From Methylobacter sp. (lineage in GTDB: Bacteria; Pseudomonadota; Gammaproteobacteria; Methylococcales; Methylomonadaceae), in NCBI GenBank assembly GCA_028716975.1, contig JAQUOU010000022.1:1-64000 (forward strand): a DNA stretch of 64,000 bases, in the 5' to 3' direction. Below, in pieces: positions 1-9,354 of this stretch. The notes under the pieces were generated by a model. The model searched no databases. It was not told where the DNA came from and was given only the letters and a program-made list of their open reading frames with translations. A program made the translations under genes and the position numbers. Numbering within the stretch: position 1 is the first letter of the stretch; the number at the start of each line of letters is the position of its first letter.

Positions 1-18
1 CCCCTTCGGGGCGAATAT

Positions 19-39
19 AACCGGCTAAAACCGGTTTTT
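19..39 (+). terminator. Rho-independent terminator-like hairpin
   Basis: Stem AACCGG (19-24), loop CTAAAA, stem CCGGTT (31-36), then a run of T. The T-run is on the plus strand, so it would end a plus-strand gene lying left of the window. It could also help end the minus-strand HIT gene, although the T-rich side in that direction is weak. Confidence 0.45.
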
Positions 40-156
40 GAGGCCTAATCAGACTTCCAGACCGCCCGGCGCTTCGAAAAATGGCGCCGAAACCGAAGGT
101 ATATTGGCAAATTTCAACAGCCTGTTAGCAACCTGCTTTACTTTAATTCTCCAGGC

Positions 157-495
157 TTAGCCCGGGGGCCAGTGCATTCGGCGTCCGCCTAATAGGTGCA
201 GATGCAGGTGATAAACCGCCTGTCCGCCGTTCTGATTACAATTGAATACAGTTCTATAGCCTTCTTCAGATAATCCTTCCTGTTCAGCCAGTTTTACCGC
301 CGTTTGCAGTAATTGGCCTGCCAATAAAGTATCATCGAGATGATTTAATGTCGGGATATGCTGTTTCGGGATGATCAGGATATGAATAGGGGCCTGGGGA
401 CTAACATCTCTAAAAGCCAGGACGTTATCATCTTCAAACACTACATCCGGTTTAATTTCACCGGCTACCATTTTACAAAATAAACAATCAGCCAT
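157..495 (-). CDS. hinT: HIT family (histidine triad) nucleotide-binding protein
   Basis: A cytoplasmic purine nucleotide phosphoramidase/hydrolase of the Hint branch. The 112-aa length is normal for the family. The N-terminus carries CLFCKMVAGEI, typical of Hint proteins. The histidine triad HLHLHLL is at residues 96-102 (H96, H98, H100) and ends close to the C-terminus as expected. The ATG at 495 has an AGGTGA ribosome-binding site a few bases upstream. It lies 172 bp downstream of recR on the same strand, possibly under its own promoter. The family assignment is secure; the physiological substrate is unknown from sequence. Confidence 0.95.
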   Translation of the reverse strand: MADCLFCKMVAGEIKPDVVFEDDNVLAFRDVSPQAPIHILIIPKQHIPTLNHLDDTLLAGQLLQTAVKLAEQEGLSEEGYRTVFNCNQNGGQAVYHLHLHLLGGRRMHWPPG

Positions 496-667
496 AGGTT
501 CACCTTTATGATCTATTCGTCTAAAAGCAGTAACAAGCGGCGAATCGTCTTGCCTGCGCTTTTTGCCTTACATGCCTGAAAATCTCACTCAAGGCTATAT
601 AAATAACCGCAAAGAATGAGATAAAACTTTTTGATCCCCTGCCCGTCGGGGATAAATTTTGAAGCGT

Positions 668-1279
668 TTAAGTAACGTTAGTGTCTAAACTTCTTCGGCC
701 GTAGAATGCATGCGATAATGTACTGCTGTCTATAAATTCCAGCTCACCGCCCATGGGTACGCCGTGGGCAATTCTGCTGGCTTGTACATGGTGTTTTGCG
801 GCCAGTTCACCGATAAAATATGCGGTTGCCTCGCCTTCTACCGTTGAATTGGTGGCCAGAATCAGCTCTTTAATGTCGCCCGTTGCTAATCTTTGTTCCA
901 GGATATCCAGGCCGAGTTCATCAGGTCCTATGCCGTCAAGGGGGGATAATCGCCCATGTAATACAAAATAGCGTCCTTTGAATGCCGTAGCCTGATCCAC
1001 AACCCAGACGTCGGCGGGACTTTCTACTATGCAAATGATGGCATCATCTCTTGAATTGTCAGCACAAATTTCACACAGACTGTGTTCGGTTAAGGTACGG
1101 CACTGTCGACAATAGCCGATCTTTTCAATGGCGTGCAGCAGTGTTTCAGCCAGTGCTTTTGCACTGTTACGGTCGCGCTGCAGTAAATGGAAAGCCATGC
1201 GTTGCGCTGTTTTTGGACCGACGCCGGGCAAACAGCATAAATTTTGTATCAATTGACTCAATAAACCTTTTTTTTCCAT
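668..1279 (-). CDS. recR: Recombination mediator protein RecR
   Basis: RecR works with RecF and RecO to load RecA at gapped DNA. At 203 aa it is full length. Visible in order: the N-terminal helix-hairpin-helix ([18 protein letters not shown], residues 16-33), a C4 zinc finger (C57, C60, C69, C72) and a Toprim domain ([15 protein letters not shown] onward, with the [18 protein letters not shown] stretch). Its ATG (1277-1279) begins one base after the ybaB stop codon, the conserved dnaX-ybaB-recR order of gammaproteobacteria, so the three genes are very likely cotranscribed. Confidence 0.97.
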   Translation of the reverse strand: MEKKGLLSQLIQNLCCLPGVGPKTAQRMAFHLLQRDRNSAKALAETLLHAIEKIGYCRQCRTLTEHSLCEICADNSRDDAIICIVESPADVWVVDQATAFKGRYFVLHGRLSPLDGIGPDELGLDILEQRLATGDIKELILATNSTVEGEATAYFIGELAAKHHVQASRIAHGVPMGGELEFIDSSTLSHAFYGRRSLDTNVT

Positions 1280-1280
1280 G

Positions 1281-1604
1281 CTAGAAAGGCATTTGAAAGC
1301 CCGGAGGCAAAGGGATTCCTGCTGTTATGGCAGACATTTTTTCTTTTTTCATTTTGGTTATTTTATTTACGGCATCATTGATAGCGGAAGCGACCAAGTC
1401 TTCCAGCATATCCTTGTCTTCACCCAGCAAGGAATTATCAATCGTTACTTTTCTGGCTTCCCGTTTACCTGTCATTATAATTGTCACCAAACCGCCGCCG
1501 GATTCACCTGTAACTTCCATGGCCGCAATCTCTTCCTGTGCTTTTTTAAGGTCTTCCTGCATTTTTTGAGCTTGTTGCATGATATTGCCCAGTGCATTTT
1601 TCAT
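1281..1604 (-). CDS. ybaB: YbaB/EbfC family nucleoid-associated protein
   Basis: A small DNA-binding protein that forms dimers and associates with the nucleoid. The 107-aa length is typical. Recognisable family features are the helical N-terminus ([25 protein letters not shown]), the central [21 protein letters not shown] strand region and the [13 protein letters not shown] helix. It sits between dnaX (21-bp gap) and recR (one base apart). This location is conserved in many bacteria and suggests a role linked to DNA replication or repair, though no specific function is established by the sequence. Confidence 0.95.
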   Translation of the reverse strand: MKNALGNIMQQAQKMQEDLKKAQEEIAAMEVTGESGGGLVTIIMTGKREARKVTIDNSLLGEDKDMLEDLVASAINDAVNKITKMKKEKMSAITAGIPLPPGFQMPF

Positions 1605-1625
1605 TTTCTAGCCTCCACTTTCTAT

Positions 1626-3227
1626 TTACACAGGCTCTATGGTACCGGGCATCACCCTGGCGTCAAAGTGTTCTTTTAAAGCCTGAACGTTTTCGTCTGA
1701 ATTAATGGCCTCAATAGCGGCTTGCTGTTTATCCTCGCGCTCTTTAGTCAATTGAACAGCGGGCGTGTCGACAGTTGTTTGTCCCGTCTTAATCACCAGC
1801 TTCAGCGAGGTTCCCCGATAGGCCTGTAATGCTTTTAGCAGGTTTTCTTCCGTGCGCGCGCTACGCAACTGTTTATGGCCGGGATTCAATGTTAATGTGC
1901 AAACTGTATCGTCAATATTTTCTATAACACAATTATTAGCCAGTTCTCTGGTTAAGCCGTTAATTTTCATTGCTGCAATCATATCGGCCCAGTTAGTATC
2001 AGGCTTGGGAATCGCGATTTTTTCAGGAATTTTTTCACCAACAATAGCCGGCTGCCCGCTTTCTAGTGGATGATAAACGGGCTGCGGATCAGTTTTATTA
2101 ACTGCCTGACGCATCTGAACCTGCTTGATAGGCGTTGACTCTACCGCGACCGGCCTGAAAGTCAGCATGCGCAGCATGACCATTTCGAAACCGCTGCGTG
2201 GATCCGGGGCTAAATCCAGGTCTCTTTGTCCTACCAAACCTATCTGATAATAAAGCTGAACGTCTTCGGGCGTAAACAGGGGCGACAAGGCGGTAATCAT
2301 GTCCGCATCAAAATCGTGATTTATAGCCGCCGGTATTTGCTGAACCAGTGCGATACGATGCAGGACTTGCAATATCTGCTGCAGTACGCCGCTGAAGTCG
2401 GGGGTCAGATTAGCTATTTCATTTATTTTATCGAGAATCGTGGCCGCATCACTCTTGGCCAAAGCCGCCAGTATATCCTCAACAGGTTGCTGCGCCACTG
2501 TGCCCAGCATGGCCCTGACATCTTCCGCAGTTACTTTACCATTGCCATACACAATCGCCTGGTCCAACAGGCTTAAGCCATCACGCATACTGCCGTCAGC
2601 AGCCCGCGATAATAGTTTTAATGCAGCGGCTTCGGAGTCAATACTTTCCTGCTTGAGTATAAATTCCATCTGGCTGAATATCTGGCCCGGCAGCAATCGT
2701 TTCAGATTAAACTGAAGACAGCGGGACAGCACAGTCACAGGAATTTTATGGGGATCGGTCGTGGCTAACAGGAACTTGACATGCGGAGGCGGTTCTTCCA
2801 GCGTCTTTAGCAAGGCGTTGAAGCTATGCCCGGACAGCATGTGCACCTCGTCGATCAGATAGACTTTATAGCGCCCATGGCTGGGTGCGTATTGTACATT
2901 GTCCATTAACTCCCGGGTGTCATCGACTTTGGTTCGGGATGCCGCATCAACTTCGATTAAATCCAGGAATCGCCCTTCATCCAGGTCACGGCAAACACTG
3001 CACACGCCGCAAGGATTAAAATCCTGGAGGTCTTCGCAATTAATGGCCTTGGCTAAAATCCTGGCGATTGTTGTTTTGCCTACGCCGCGGGTTCCGGTAA
3101 ATAAATAGGCATGATGAAGCCGGCCATGCTGCAAAGCGTTCATTAACGATTTGACGATATGCTCTTGTCCGACAACTTCCGTAAAATTATGGGGACGCCA
3201 TTTTCTGGCGAGAACCTGGTAGTTCAT
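1626..3227 (-). CDS. dnaX: DNA polymerase III subunits gamma and tau
   Basis: The clamp-loader ATPase of the replisome. The start is placed at the ATG giving MNYQVLARKWRP, the near-universal DnaX N-terminus. A further in-frame upstream start (3287) would overlap the 4.5S RNA gene and encode a non-conserved extension, so I reject it. The resulting protein is 533 aa. Motifs: Walker A GTRGVGKTT (about residues 45-53), the zinc module with CEDLQDFNPCGVCSVC (about 64-79), Walker B/DEAH-like LIDEVHM, and sensor 1 LLATTDPHKIP. The C-terminal region (after about 370) is the divergent tau part. I did not find a convincing frameshift signal for gamma. Confidence 0.95.
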   Translation of the reverse strand: MNYQVLARKWRPHNFTEVVGQEHIVKSLMNALQHGRLHHAYLFTGTRGVGKTTIARILAKAINCEDLQDFNPCGVCSVCRDLDEGRFLDLIEVDAASRTKVDDTRELMDNVQYAPSHGRYKVYLIDEVHMLSGHSFNALLKTLEEPPPHVKFLLATTDPHKIPVTVLSRCLQFNLKRLLPGQIFSQMEFILKQESIDSEAAALKLLSRAADGSMRDGLSLLDQAIVYGNGKVTAEDVRAMLGTVAQQPVEDILAALAKSDAATILDKINEIANLTPDFSGVLQQILQVLHRIALVQQIPAAINHDFDADMITALSPLFTPEDVQLYYQIGLVGQRDLDLAPDPRSGFEMVMLRMLTFRPVAVESTPIKQVQMRQAVNKTDPQPVYHPLESGQPAIVGEKIPEKIAIPKPDTNWADMIAAMKINGLTRELANNCVIENIDDTVCTLTLNPGHKQLRSARTEENLLKALQAYRGTSLKLVIKTGQTTVDTPAVQLTKEREDKQQAAIEAINSDENVQALKEHFDARVMPGTIEPV

Positions 3228-3259
3228 TGCAGGCTCAAAAGGCAGTAACTGAAGTGGGC

Positions 3260-3364
<105 letters not shown>

Positions 3365-3369
3365 TCACC

Positions 3370-3375
3370 ATTATA
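3370..3375 (-). promoter_or_regulatory. -10 box of the ffs promoter
   Basis: A perfect TATAAT on the minus strand, 6-7 bp upstream of the inferred 5' end of the SRP RNA. It follows a TG at -1/-2 relative to the box (TTGTATAAT). No good -35 hexamer is seen at 16-18 bp, so this may act as an extended -10 promoter. Confidence 0.6.
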
Positions 3376-3601
3376 CAAAAGCCGTACTGGCTAAAGGAGG
3401 CGTATTATCGTTGAATAAACTTAATAATACAAGCCGGGATAAAATAATTTCCGTGAAAATCAAAAGGGGATTTTGGCTACAGCGAAGGGTGTATTGTGGA
3501 TATTAAAAAAGGTTACAAGCGTAAGGTGTAAAATTTAGGCTGGATTTGTTTTTAAAATTTAGCTATATGACAATCGAACATAGGCTAAAGTCGACCTAGA
3601 G

Positions 3602-3796
3602 TTAACGGTTAAGAAAAAACTTTCCGTTGTGTCCATTGGCTCGTATGTGGCGAACCAGCCGCACAAAGAGGTTCTTGCTTACCCGCTCTCGAAGGATATA
3701 CTCGTGCGGCCGTTCTGGCATCGTCTTGGCAAATGAACATACTGATGAGTCAATGAATATCCATAACTCATCGAGCCGTGCAGTCAAGCTATGCAT
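3602..3796 (-). CDS. Small hypothetical protein coupled to the nuclease-like gene; possibly truncated
   Basis: A 64-aa ORF whose ATG overlaps the stop of the upstream gene (ATGCATAG, 8-bp overlap), with GGGAG six bases ahead, so translational coupling is plausible. No catalytic motif is seen. The segment MPERPHEYILRERV...FVRLVRHIRANGHNGKFF resembles, from memory, the N-terminal part of a conserved hypothetical family of longer proteins with a following aromatic-rich C-terminal half. That half is absent here because a TAA stop follows FFLNR, so this may be a truncated copy. The function is unknown. Confidence 0.5.
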   Translation of the reverse strand: MHSLTARLDELWIFIDSSVCSFAKTMPERPHEYILRERVSKNLFVRLVRHIRANGHNGKFFLNR

Positions 3797-4871
3797 TACC
3801 CACTCCCGACGATTTCCGATTCAGTACGGACAGAATGTCCGCAATCCTTTTCAAACACTCCACAATATTCCTGACTACTTGATCTTTGTCTTCACCAAAA
3901 GCGACTTCAATGGCTACTACAAATTCGTTATGCTGAGAGGCTGTAAATAAGCCCTGCTTGGCAGCCCACGATTCGACTAATGCCCGTACCTCATGTGCAC
4001 GGCCGAATTGGGTTGACGAGAATACCAGCCAAAACGGAGTTCCGCCATATTTTTTCCAGAATCCAAAATGAATTCCAAACCAGATACCAACGCCTTGCTC
4101 GTCCGATAACCTCGCATATTGCCCGATTCGTTCCCATGATGCTTGCGGCATAAGCCTCTTGATATTGAGGACACCTTCGGTAACTGCCAAGCCCACAGAA
4201 GCCTGCACAACCGAGCCCATCTGAAGAATAAGTGCGGGCGTACGTTGGTCGGTTAGCTCAGTTGAGGAAATGGGTATGAATGCCTCACTATCCGCCGCTT
4301 TACAGAGTGCACGCAACTGGAGAAGATCGCTTTTAGCACTCTGATCGTCGGCTATTTCAAGCTCCAAGGCCGAAAGCAACTTCGTCCACGACGTGAGTGC
4401 GAGTATCGGGCCAATGTCTGTTTTGAAGGAATGAACAACTCCGGCTGTAGTATCTCGAACCATTACTGAAATTCCAGCATCTTCAAGTCTTCGAATATGT
4501 TCGCGCCACATAGTCTGTTCACGTGCCTCTGGCACAATCACCAAAAGGATTGTGGACTGAGTATATTTTGCAAGTTGCTTTAGGTAAAAGGTAGGTTGAT
4601 TTTCTGTCAAACCAGCCCAAAACTTGTTCTCAACAAAAACACGAGGTTCAATTTCACTAATGCCCCACATATCAGGACGGATGTTCCCTTCTGTTTGCTG
4701 AGTTCGGAAGTGAAGGTCGGGAATATCAGCAACGATTCCACGAAGAAGCTTCATCATGCCGTTTCGAGCGTATTCGTTGGAGTGAAGAATGAACGCAAGC
4801 GCATCCGTTGCGACATCTTCATTTACTTGGGAGAAGCGTTTCTGAATGATATGACTGAAAACAGTTTGCAT
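3789..4871 (-). CDS. PD-(D/E)XK nuclease superfamily-like protein (hypothetical)
   Basis: A protein of 360 aa from the chosen ATG, which has an AGAGG ribosome-binding site seven bases upstream. A longer in-frame start at 4952 exists but lacks this support. The N-terminal third has the pattern of PD-(D/E)XK enzymes: a helix with conserved Glu (NEDVATDALAFIL), then IRPDMWG, then RVFVENKFWAGLTENQP, supplying the Asp, the E-x-K pair and the following Gln. The rest has no domain I can name. Such proteins occur often in defence islands and near restriction genes, but nuclease activity here is inference. It is followed by the coupled 64-aa ORF. No toxin, methylase or helicase is adjacent. Confidence 0.65.
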   Translation of the reverse strand: MQTVFSHIIQKRFSQVNEDVATDALAFILHSNEYARNGMMKLLRGIVADIPDLHFRTQQTEGNIRPDMWGISEIEPRVFVENKFWAGLTENQPTFYLKQLAKYTQSTILLVIVPEAREQTMWREHIRRLEDAGISVMVRDTTAGVVHSFKTDIGPILALTSWTKLLSALELEIADDQSAKSDLLQLRALCKAADSEAFIPISSTELTDQRTPALILQMGSVVQASVGLAVTEGVLNIKRLMPQASWERIGQYARLSDEQGVGIWFGIHFGFWKKYGGTPFWLVFSSTQFGRAHEVRALVESWAAKQGLFTASQHNEFVVAIEVAFGEDKDQVVRNIVECLKRIADILSVLNRKSSGVGNA

Positions 4872-5145
4872 TTCGTATCCTCTGCCGAACAAGTTATTAT
4901 CCAGGTCTGGATATTTTGAGTTATTTAATATTTCATTTGATAAGAATAGCATTCAAAAGAAGTTTTTCTGAACTAGATAGAAGGCAAATTCGCGTAAGAA
5001 ACAGTTTCTGGATAATATCAGAAGACAATCATGGAACATTATGACCGTCCATTATTAGACGGTTTAAGTCATTCATTATCAGCATTGATCTAACGAATTT
5101 TCAATATTGCCACATCAAGTCTGAAGTTTTAGATCCAGATGCGCT

Positions 5146-6255
5146 CTAACCCGGCCAGACAATCACGGCGCTGCGCAAGCGGTTCTTACCAAAGCATGAC
5201 ATCCGGCCAAAATTTTCGCGGGCAATGGGAATAAACTGGCAGTCAAGTTCGCTTTGGCGGCTGTCGTCGGGATCTGAGTCATGCATGTACAGGCAATCGT
5301 CATCGAAACCGCTCATAACCACCCAGTGCGGGGTTTTTTTGCGGTTTATAAGGAAAGTGCTTATCAGTATCAGCGGTATTGCTCCGCCATTAAAGGCGTT
5401 AATCAGCTCATTCTGGGAGATATCGGCATAATGGATTTTGATTTCCTGTTCATTTGCTTCCCGTTTAAAGCAGCTGTCAACCAGTTCCACGACCTGTTTT
5501 TTTTCTTCATTACGAACGCCGTCAATAAACAGCGTGCCGGTCTGGTTAATCCAGACTTCGACTTTAAATTGACGCCGCCTTGCCGCCAGTGCAAGACCAA
5601 TCGGATGGCAGCCGCCGTGGCCGGCGGTCATGAAAATGGTAGTGGCTTCCCGCCACAGGTTGATTTCTTCTTCCTGAGACGGCAGGTAAGATTTGTTAAG
5701 GCCATGCATCGCCATCATCAGTGCTACCGGACCGCATGTAAAAGGGGTGGTTTGCCTCAACCAGTGTACGGTTCTGTGTTGCAGGCTATCGCGATAATGG
5801 CGGATGCGTTTCTGGTAACGTAAGGCGTCTTTGTGATCCTCATAATAATCACGGTATATTCCGAACAACTGATAGCCAAGCGCTTCATAGAGGCCAATGG
5901 CTGGAGTATTGTCCACGCTGACTTCAAGGCGCAAGTATAGCCGCCCGTCATCATTAGCGGCTTGTTCACCGGCGGTCATGAGCAATTTGGCAATGCCCGA
6001 ACCTCTTAGTTGCGGGGACACTGCCAGCGAATAAACTCGGGCCAAGCGGGTGCCGGGGTGATAAATAATCAGGACGTATCCGGCCACCGCCTTTTCTACT
6101 TCGGCAATCAGCAAAGCGCAATGATCGGCAATCAGCCAATGCCGGAAACTGCGCCGGCTTAATTTATCGGTTGCAAAGCTGGATCCTTCAAGCTCTACCA
6201 GTTCATCAAGATCCTCTAACCGGGCTTGACGTATCAGAATATTATCGATGTTCAT
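5146..6255 (-). CDS. GNAT acetyltransferase fused to a C39-like (papain-fold) peptidase domain
   Basis: A two-domain protein of 369 aa. The start is the ATG at 6255, which shares one base with the stop of the upstream gene (TGATG); an earlier start at 6324 would lie inside that gene. Residues 5-150 are a RimI-like GNAT domain with the acetyl-CoA motif PQLRGSGIAKLLM (81-93) and NTPAIGLYEALGY (117-128). Residues 160-369 are a C39-like peptidase domain: TTPFTCGPVALMMA with likely nucleophile C174, a GHGGCHPIG turn, then TPHWVVMSGFDDDCLYMHDSD with His and Asp. The cluster with a DUF2817 peptidase and a divergent RimK-like ligase suggests making and trimming of a modified peptide or amino-acid conjugate. 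The product is unknown. Confidence 0.85.
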   Translation of the reverse strand: MNIDNILIRQARLEDLDELVELEGSSFATDKLSRRSFRHWLIADHCALLIAEVEKAVAGYVLIIYHPGTRLARVYSLAVSPQLRGSGIAKLLMTAGEQAANDDGRLYLRLEVSVDNTPAIGLYEALGYQLFGIYRDYYEDHKDALRYQKRIRHYRDSLQHRTVHWLRQTTPFTCGPVALMMAMHGLNKSYLPSQEEEINLWREATTIFMTAGHGGCHPIGLALAARRRQFKVEVWINQTGTLFIDGVRNEEKKQVVELVDSCFKREANEQEIKIHYADISQNELINAFNGGAIPLILISTFLINRKKTPHWVVMSGFDDDCLYMHDSDPDDSRQSELDCQFIPIARENFGRMSCFGKNRLRSAVIVWPG

Positions 6256-7352
6256 CAGGCTGATAGTCCATGCAAAGCCTGTGAGATAACCTGCCGCGCA
6301 CGAAACAATACCATTTCTTTCCATGCCGGATCAGTCGGGCAGAAATGATGCCGCATGACTTTACTATGTTCTGCGCGGGCTTGCAGATTATCCTTTAGCG
6401 CCCAAAGTTGATGGTCGCGCAGCAATATTTCGAACAACTGATCGGTTCTGAAAGTGCCGAACTCCAGGGTGATGTAGCAACTTCGTTCATTCATGACGGC
6501 ATGCCAGGCATAATCCAGTAAACCTGTTTTAGGAACTGAACTCGATGTGCCCAGCAACGGCAAAGTTACTGAATCGCCATACAGTATATGAGCGGCAGTT
6601 GTTCCAGCGCTATCGGGGGCATGATCGCAAATGATTTCACCGTATCCGTAAGGCCCGAGACCCGTATGTATATCGATTACCGCCAAGTCCCGCTCGCGCA
6701 AAGAATATCGGGCAATGAGCTCTTCTGCGACCTGTCTTCCGTGCGCGGGCGCATGCCCGCCATAAAAAGGCCCTGCCGGATCAGTATACTGTCCGGCGCT
6801 AATAGCCTTTTCAAGCGCTTCACGTCCGTGCTGCTGCTCGAATTCAGTAAAAGCTGTTTTCCGTTGCTGTGCATCAAATAAAAAAAACGCCGGCCTGAGC
6901 AGTTCATAGCCGGGATTTTCCGGCAATGGCATGTTAAAATCGACCGCATTGCGATTAAGATCAACGCCGTCAGCATCACAACGGCGCTGCCATGCATAAC
7001 CCCAGGGGGTTAATGCATGGATCATTAATACCGCTGTATCAGCTGGAATAATAAGATGTCTGGAACCGATCAGCAGCAAATGATCTATTTGCACAGCACT
7101 GCCGGCATATCCTTCTATGCCATGAGTTCCACCGATCATGACCACTACTTTTGAGGCGTCTTTATCGCCAATCCAGGCCGTATCGGTAACCAGTGATTCA
7201 TCTTCAGGCCCGGCGCCGGAACACGGATAAGGCACACTTTGATGAGGATGGGGCAGTTTAGCCAAGTGTGCAAGCCAGAGCTGTCTGCCGTAGGAGTAGC
7301 TTGCGGGAAAAACATTTGTATCAATAACAGCGATAGGAAGAGTGGAAGACAT
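6255..7352 (-). CDS. DUF2817 / M14-like metallocarboxypeptidase family protein
   Basis: A zinc-dependent hydrolase related to M14 carboxypeptidases and succinylglutamate desuccinylase/aspartoacylase. At 365 aa it is full length for DUF2817. Expected zinc ligands are visible: GGTHGIEGYAGS (H77, E80) and the later VIDIHTGLGPYG histidine. DLNRN (after RRCDADGV) matches the Asn-Arg substrate-binding motif of M14 enzymes. No signal peptide, so it is cytoplasmic. It is translationally coupled to the GNAT/C39 gene downstream (one-base overlap) and diverges from the RimK-like gene across a 140-bp spacer. It probably hydrolyses an amide or peptide bond in the same pathway; the substrate is not known. 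Confidence 0.85.
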   Translation of the reverse strand: MSSTLPIAVIDTNVFPASYSYGRQLWLAHLAKLPHPHQSVPYPCSGAGPEDESLVTDTAWIGDKDASKVVVMIGGTHGIEGYAGSAVQIDHLLLIGSRHLIIPADTAVLMIHALTPWGYAWQRRCDADGVDLNRNAVDFNMPLPENPGYELLRPAFFLFDAQQRKTAFTEFEQQHGREALEKAISAGQYTDPAGPFYGGHAPAHGRQVAEELIARYSLRERDLAVIDIHTGLGPYGYGEIICDHAPDSAGTTAAHILYGDSVTLPLLGTSSSVPKTGLLDYAWHAVMNERSCYITLEFGTFRTDQLFEILLRDHQLWALKDNLQARAEHSKVMRHHFCPTDPAWKEMVLFRARQVISQALHGLSA

Positions 7353-7492
7353 AAAATTACCTGAATATTTATCTTAGCATAACGCTAGTTAAGTTAATCT
7401 TGAAATATTTTTCCATGCGTACAGAAACACCTTGTATAAATAGCGGTCTAGTTCCAAACTTATAATTTATTTTGTAGCAGGTTTTCTTAACT

Positions 7493-8965
7493 ATGGCACG
7501 TACCATTCTGGTGATTGATGATCTTTCCGACTGGAGCCCTTATTATCCGAGTGAGCAGGTAATTACCTTTGAAACTTATCTTGCCACTGAACAAGCTGAA
7601 TCTGAAGAACGCGTCCGTGTCATAAATCTTTGCAGCAGCTATCGGTATCTTTCGGACGGGTATTACTGTTCATTGCTGGCGGAGGCGAGAGGCCACCATG
7701 TCATTCCGTCTGTCAAAGTGCTTAATGACCTGGGCAAAAAAGCGTTATACCGGCTACAGCTTGAAGATTTGTCCGAAGCCCTTGCGCGTACCGTTAAAAG
7801 CCAGAACACCGAAAATGAAATTATCCTGCTGAGTTATTTTGGCACTACGCCTGACCCGGCTTTCCAGGAACTCGCAAGGCTTCTATTCGAACGTTTTTCC
7901 TGTCCAGTCCTCGAAGTGACGCTGCACTTTCGACAGCAATGGGAAGTCACTGACCTAAAGGCGGTCTCGCATCGAGATCTGGATGAGTCTCGGGAAACGG
8001 TGTTTGCCGAGGCGCTGGATAAATTCAGCAAAAAAGTCTGGCGTAAAGGACGCGCGCGCAAAACCGCCCGCTATGATCTTGCCATATTGGTCAATCCGGA
8101 AGAGGAACTGCCGCCCAGTAATCGCGGCGCGCTGAAAAAATTTATCAGCATCGGCAGGCAGTTGGGTATTGATGTCGAATTGATAACTCAGCAGCACTAT
8201 GTACGGCTGCCTGAATTTGACGGCTTGTTTATCCGCGAAACCACGGCTATCGATCATCCCACCTACCGGTTTTCCAAAAAAGCCGAAGCGGAGGGCCTGG
8301 TGGTTGTCGATGACCCCACCTCTATGCTGCGCTGTACCAATAAAGTTTATCTTGCCGATTTATTTCGCACCCATCGCGTTCCTTCCCCAAGAACCTGGCT
8401 ACTGCATAAAGGCAATGCCGTTCATCTTGATAAACTGGAAGTCGAGGCCGGCTTTCCTGTGGTCATAAAGATTCCGGACGGCTCATTTTCCCGGGGTATT
8501 GTTAAGGTTAATAACCGTAGCGAACTTGAGCTTAAGGTCAATGAGCTGTTTCAAAAATCCGCGCTGCTGCTCGCGCAGGAGTTTTTCTATACCAAATTTG
8601 ACTGGCGGATCGGCGTTTTTAACAACAAGCCCTTATACGCCTGCCGCTATTATATGGTCAAAAACCACTGGCAGATTTACCGCCACGGCGAAAGCCGTAC
8701 CGATACCGGCCAATGCGATACCTTGCCAACATTCGAAGTGCCTAAACCCGTGCTGGAGGCCGCGTTAAAAGCGACGCAAACCATAGGCAACGGCTTATAC
8801 GGCGTCGACGTCAAGGAAAAAGACGGCAAAGGCTACGTGATCGAGGTCAACGATAACCCGAACATTGACAGCGGCGTGGAAGACAAGTATCTCGGTGATG
8901 AACTGTATCATCTGATCATGAGTGAATTTCTAAGGCGTATGGAGAATCATAGTAAAGGTCTTTGA
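7493..8965 (+). CDS. RimK family ATP-grasp ligase with N-terminal RLAN-type domain
   Basis: An ATP-dependent carboxylate-amine ligase of 490 aa. The N-terminal about 200 residues form the domain typical of this subfamily (MARTILVIDDLSDWSPYYPS start, then SSYRYLSDGYYCSLLAEARGHHVIPSV). The C-terminal ATP-grasp fold runs from about 280: NKVYLADLFRTHRVPSPRTW, FPVVIKIPDGSFSRGI (nucleotide-binding loop), LAQEFFYTKFDWRIGVF, and GLYGVDVKEKDGKGYVIEVNDNPNI with the metal-binding E and N residues. It diverges from the DUF2817 and GNAT/C39 genes. This trio recurs in bacteria and is regarded as an amidoligase system. The product is not predictable from sequence. Confidence in family is high, in function low. 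Confidence 0.88.
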   Translation: MARTILVIDDLSDWSPYYPSEQVITFETYLATEQAESEERVRVINLCSSYRYLSDGYYCSLLAEARGHHVIPSVKVLNDLGKKALYRLQLEDLSEALARTVKSQNTENEIILLSYFGTTPDPAFQELARLLFERFSCPVLEVTLHFRQQWEVTDLKAVSHRDLDESRETVFAEALDKFSKKVWRKGRARKTARYDLAILVNPEEELPPSNRGALKKFISIGRQLGIDVELITQQHYVRLPEFDGLFIRETTAIDHPTYRFSKKAEAEGLVVVDDPTSMLRCTNKVYLADLFRTHRVPSPRTWLLHKGNAVHLDKLEVEAGFPVVIKIPDGSFSRGIVKVNNRSELELKVNELFQKSALLLAQEFFYTKFDWRIGVFNNKPLYACRYYMVKNHWQIYRHGESRTDTGQCDTLPTFEVPKPVLEAALKATQTIGNGLYGVDVKEKDGKGYVIEVNDNPNIDSGVEDKYLGDELYHLIMSEFLRRMENHSKGL

Positions 8966-8984
8966 GGAAGCTCTTAAAATCCTT

Positions 8985-9253
8985 AGCCAGGCTTCCTTCG
9001 ACAGGCTCAGGACGAACGGCAGGCGGTTGATTACATTCGTGGTGAATCCTTTGGCTACGGTCAGGAGAGCCCCTTCGATTGCACTCAGGAGAGCCTTGTC
9101 GAGTCCGTTCGTGGTGAGCCTGTCGAGTCCGTTCGTGGTGAGCCTGTCGAACCATTCGCGGTGAGTCTTTAGCCTATGCTCAGGAGAGTCTTGCCGAACG
9201 CTCTCATGAGCGCGGTCGAAAGGCATGAGCGGAATCAACTTGTGCAAAGATTC
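8985..9253. repeat. Dispersed REP-like repeat, expanded copy (R1)
   Basis: Occupies most of the gap between the RimK-like and FemAB-like genes. Contains CCTTCGACAGGCTCAGGACG, several near-identical TTCGTGGTGAGCCTGTCGA units in tandem (about 9105-9152) and a right end GAGCGGAATCAACTTGTGCA...AGATTCC. The same parts recur at 17681, 18164 and 38012. The long open frames across it are translations of the repeat, with peptide strings such as VRQAHHER and RPEPVEG, and are not genes. Ends are approximate. Confidence 0.8.
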
Positions 9254-9354
9254 CTTTAGCTTAATAATCTCAAGCTGCCGGTTCGATTTAAACGAATTAT
9301 CATTAAATTTTGCTATGAATTAATGCAGAAATCTTCTCACCTGTTACTCCTCCT

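Noticed and set aside
8916-9247. Minus-strand open frames of 79 and 105 codons
   Set aside because: They are translations of the dispersed repeat (VRQAHHER, RPEPVEG strings) and have no independent coding evidence.
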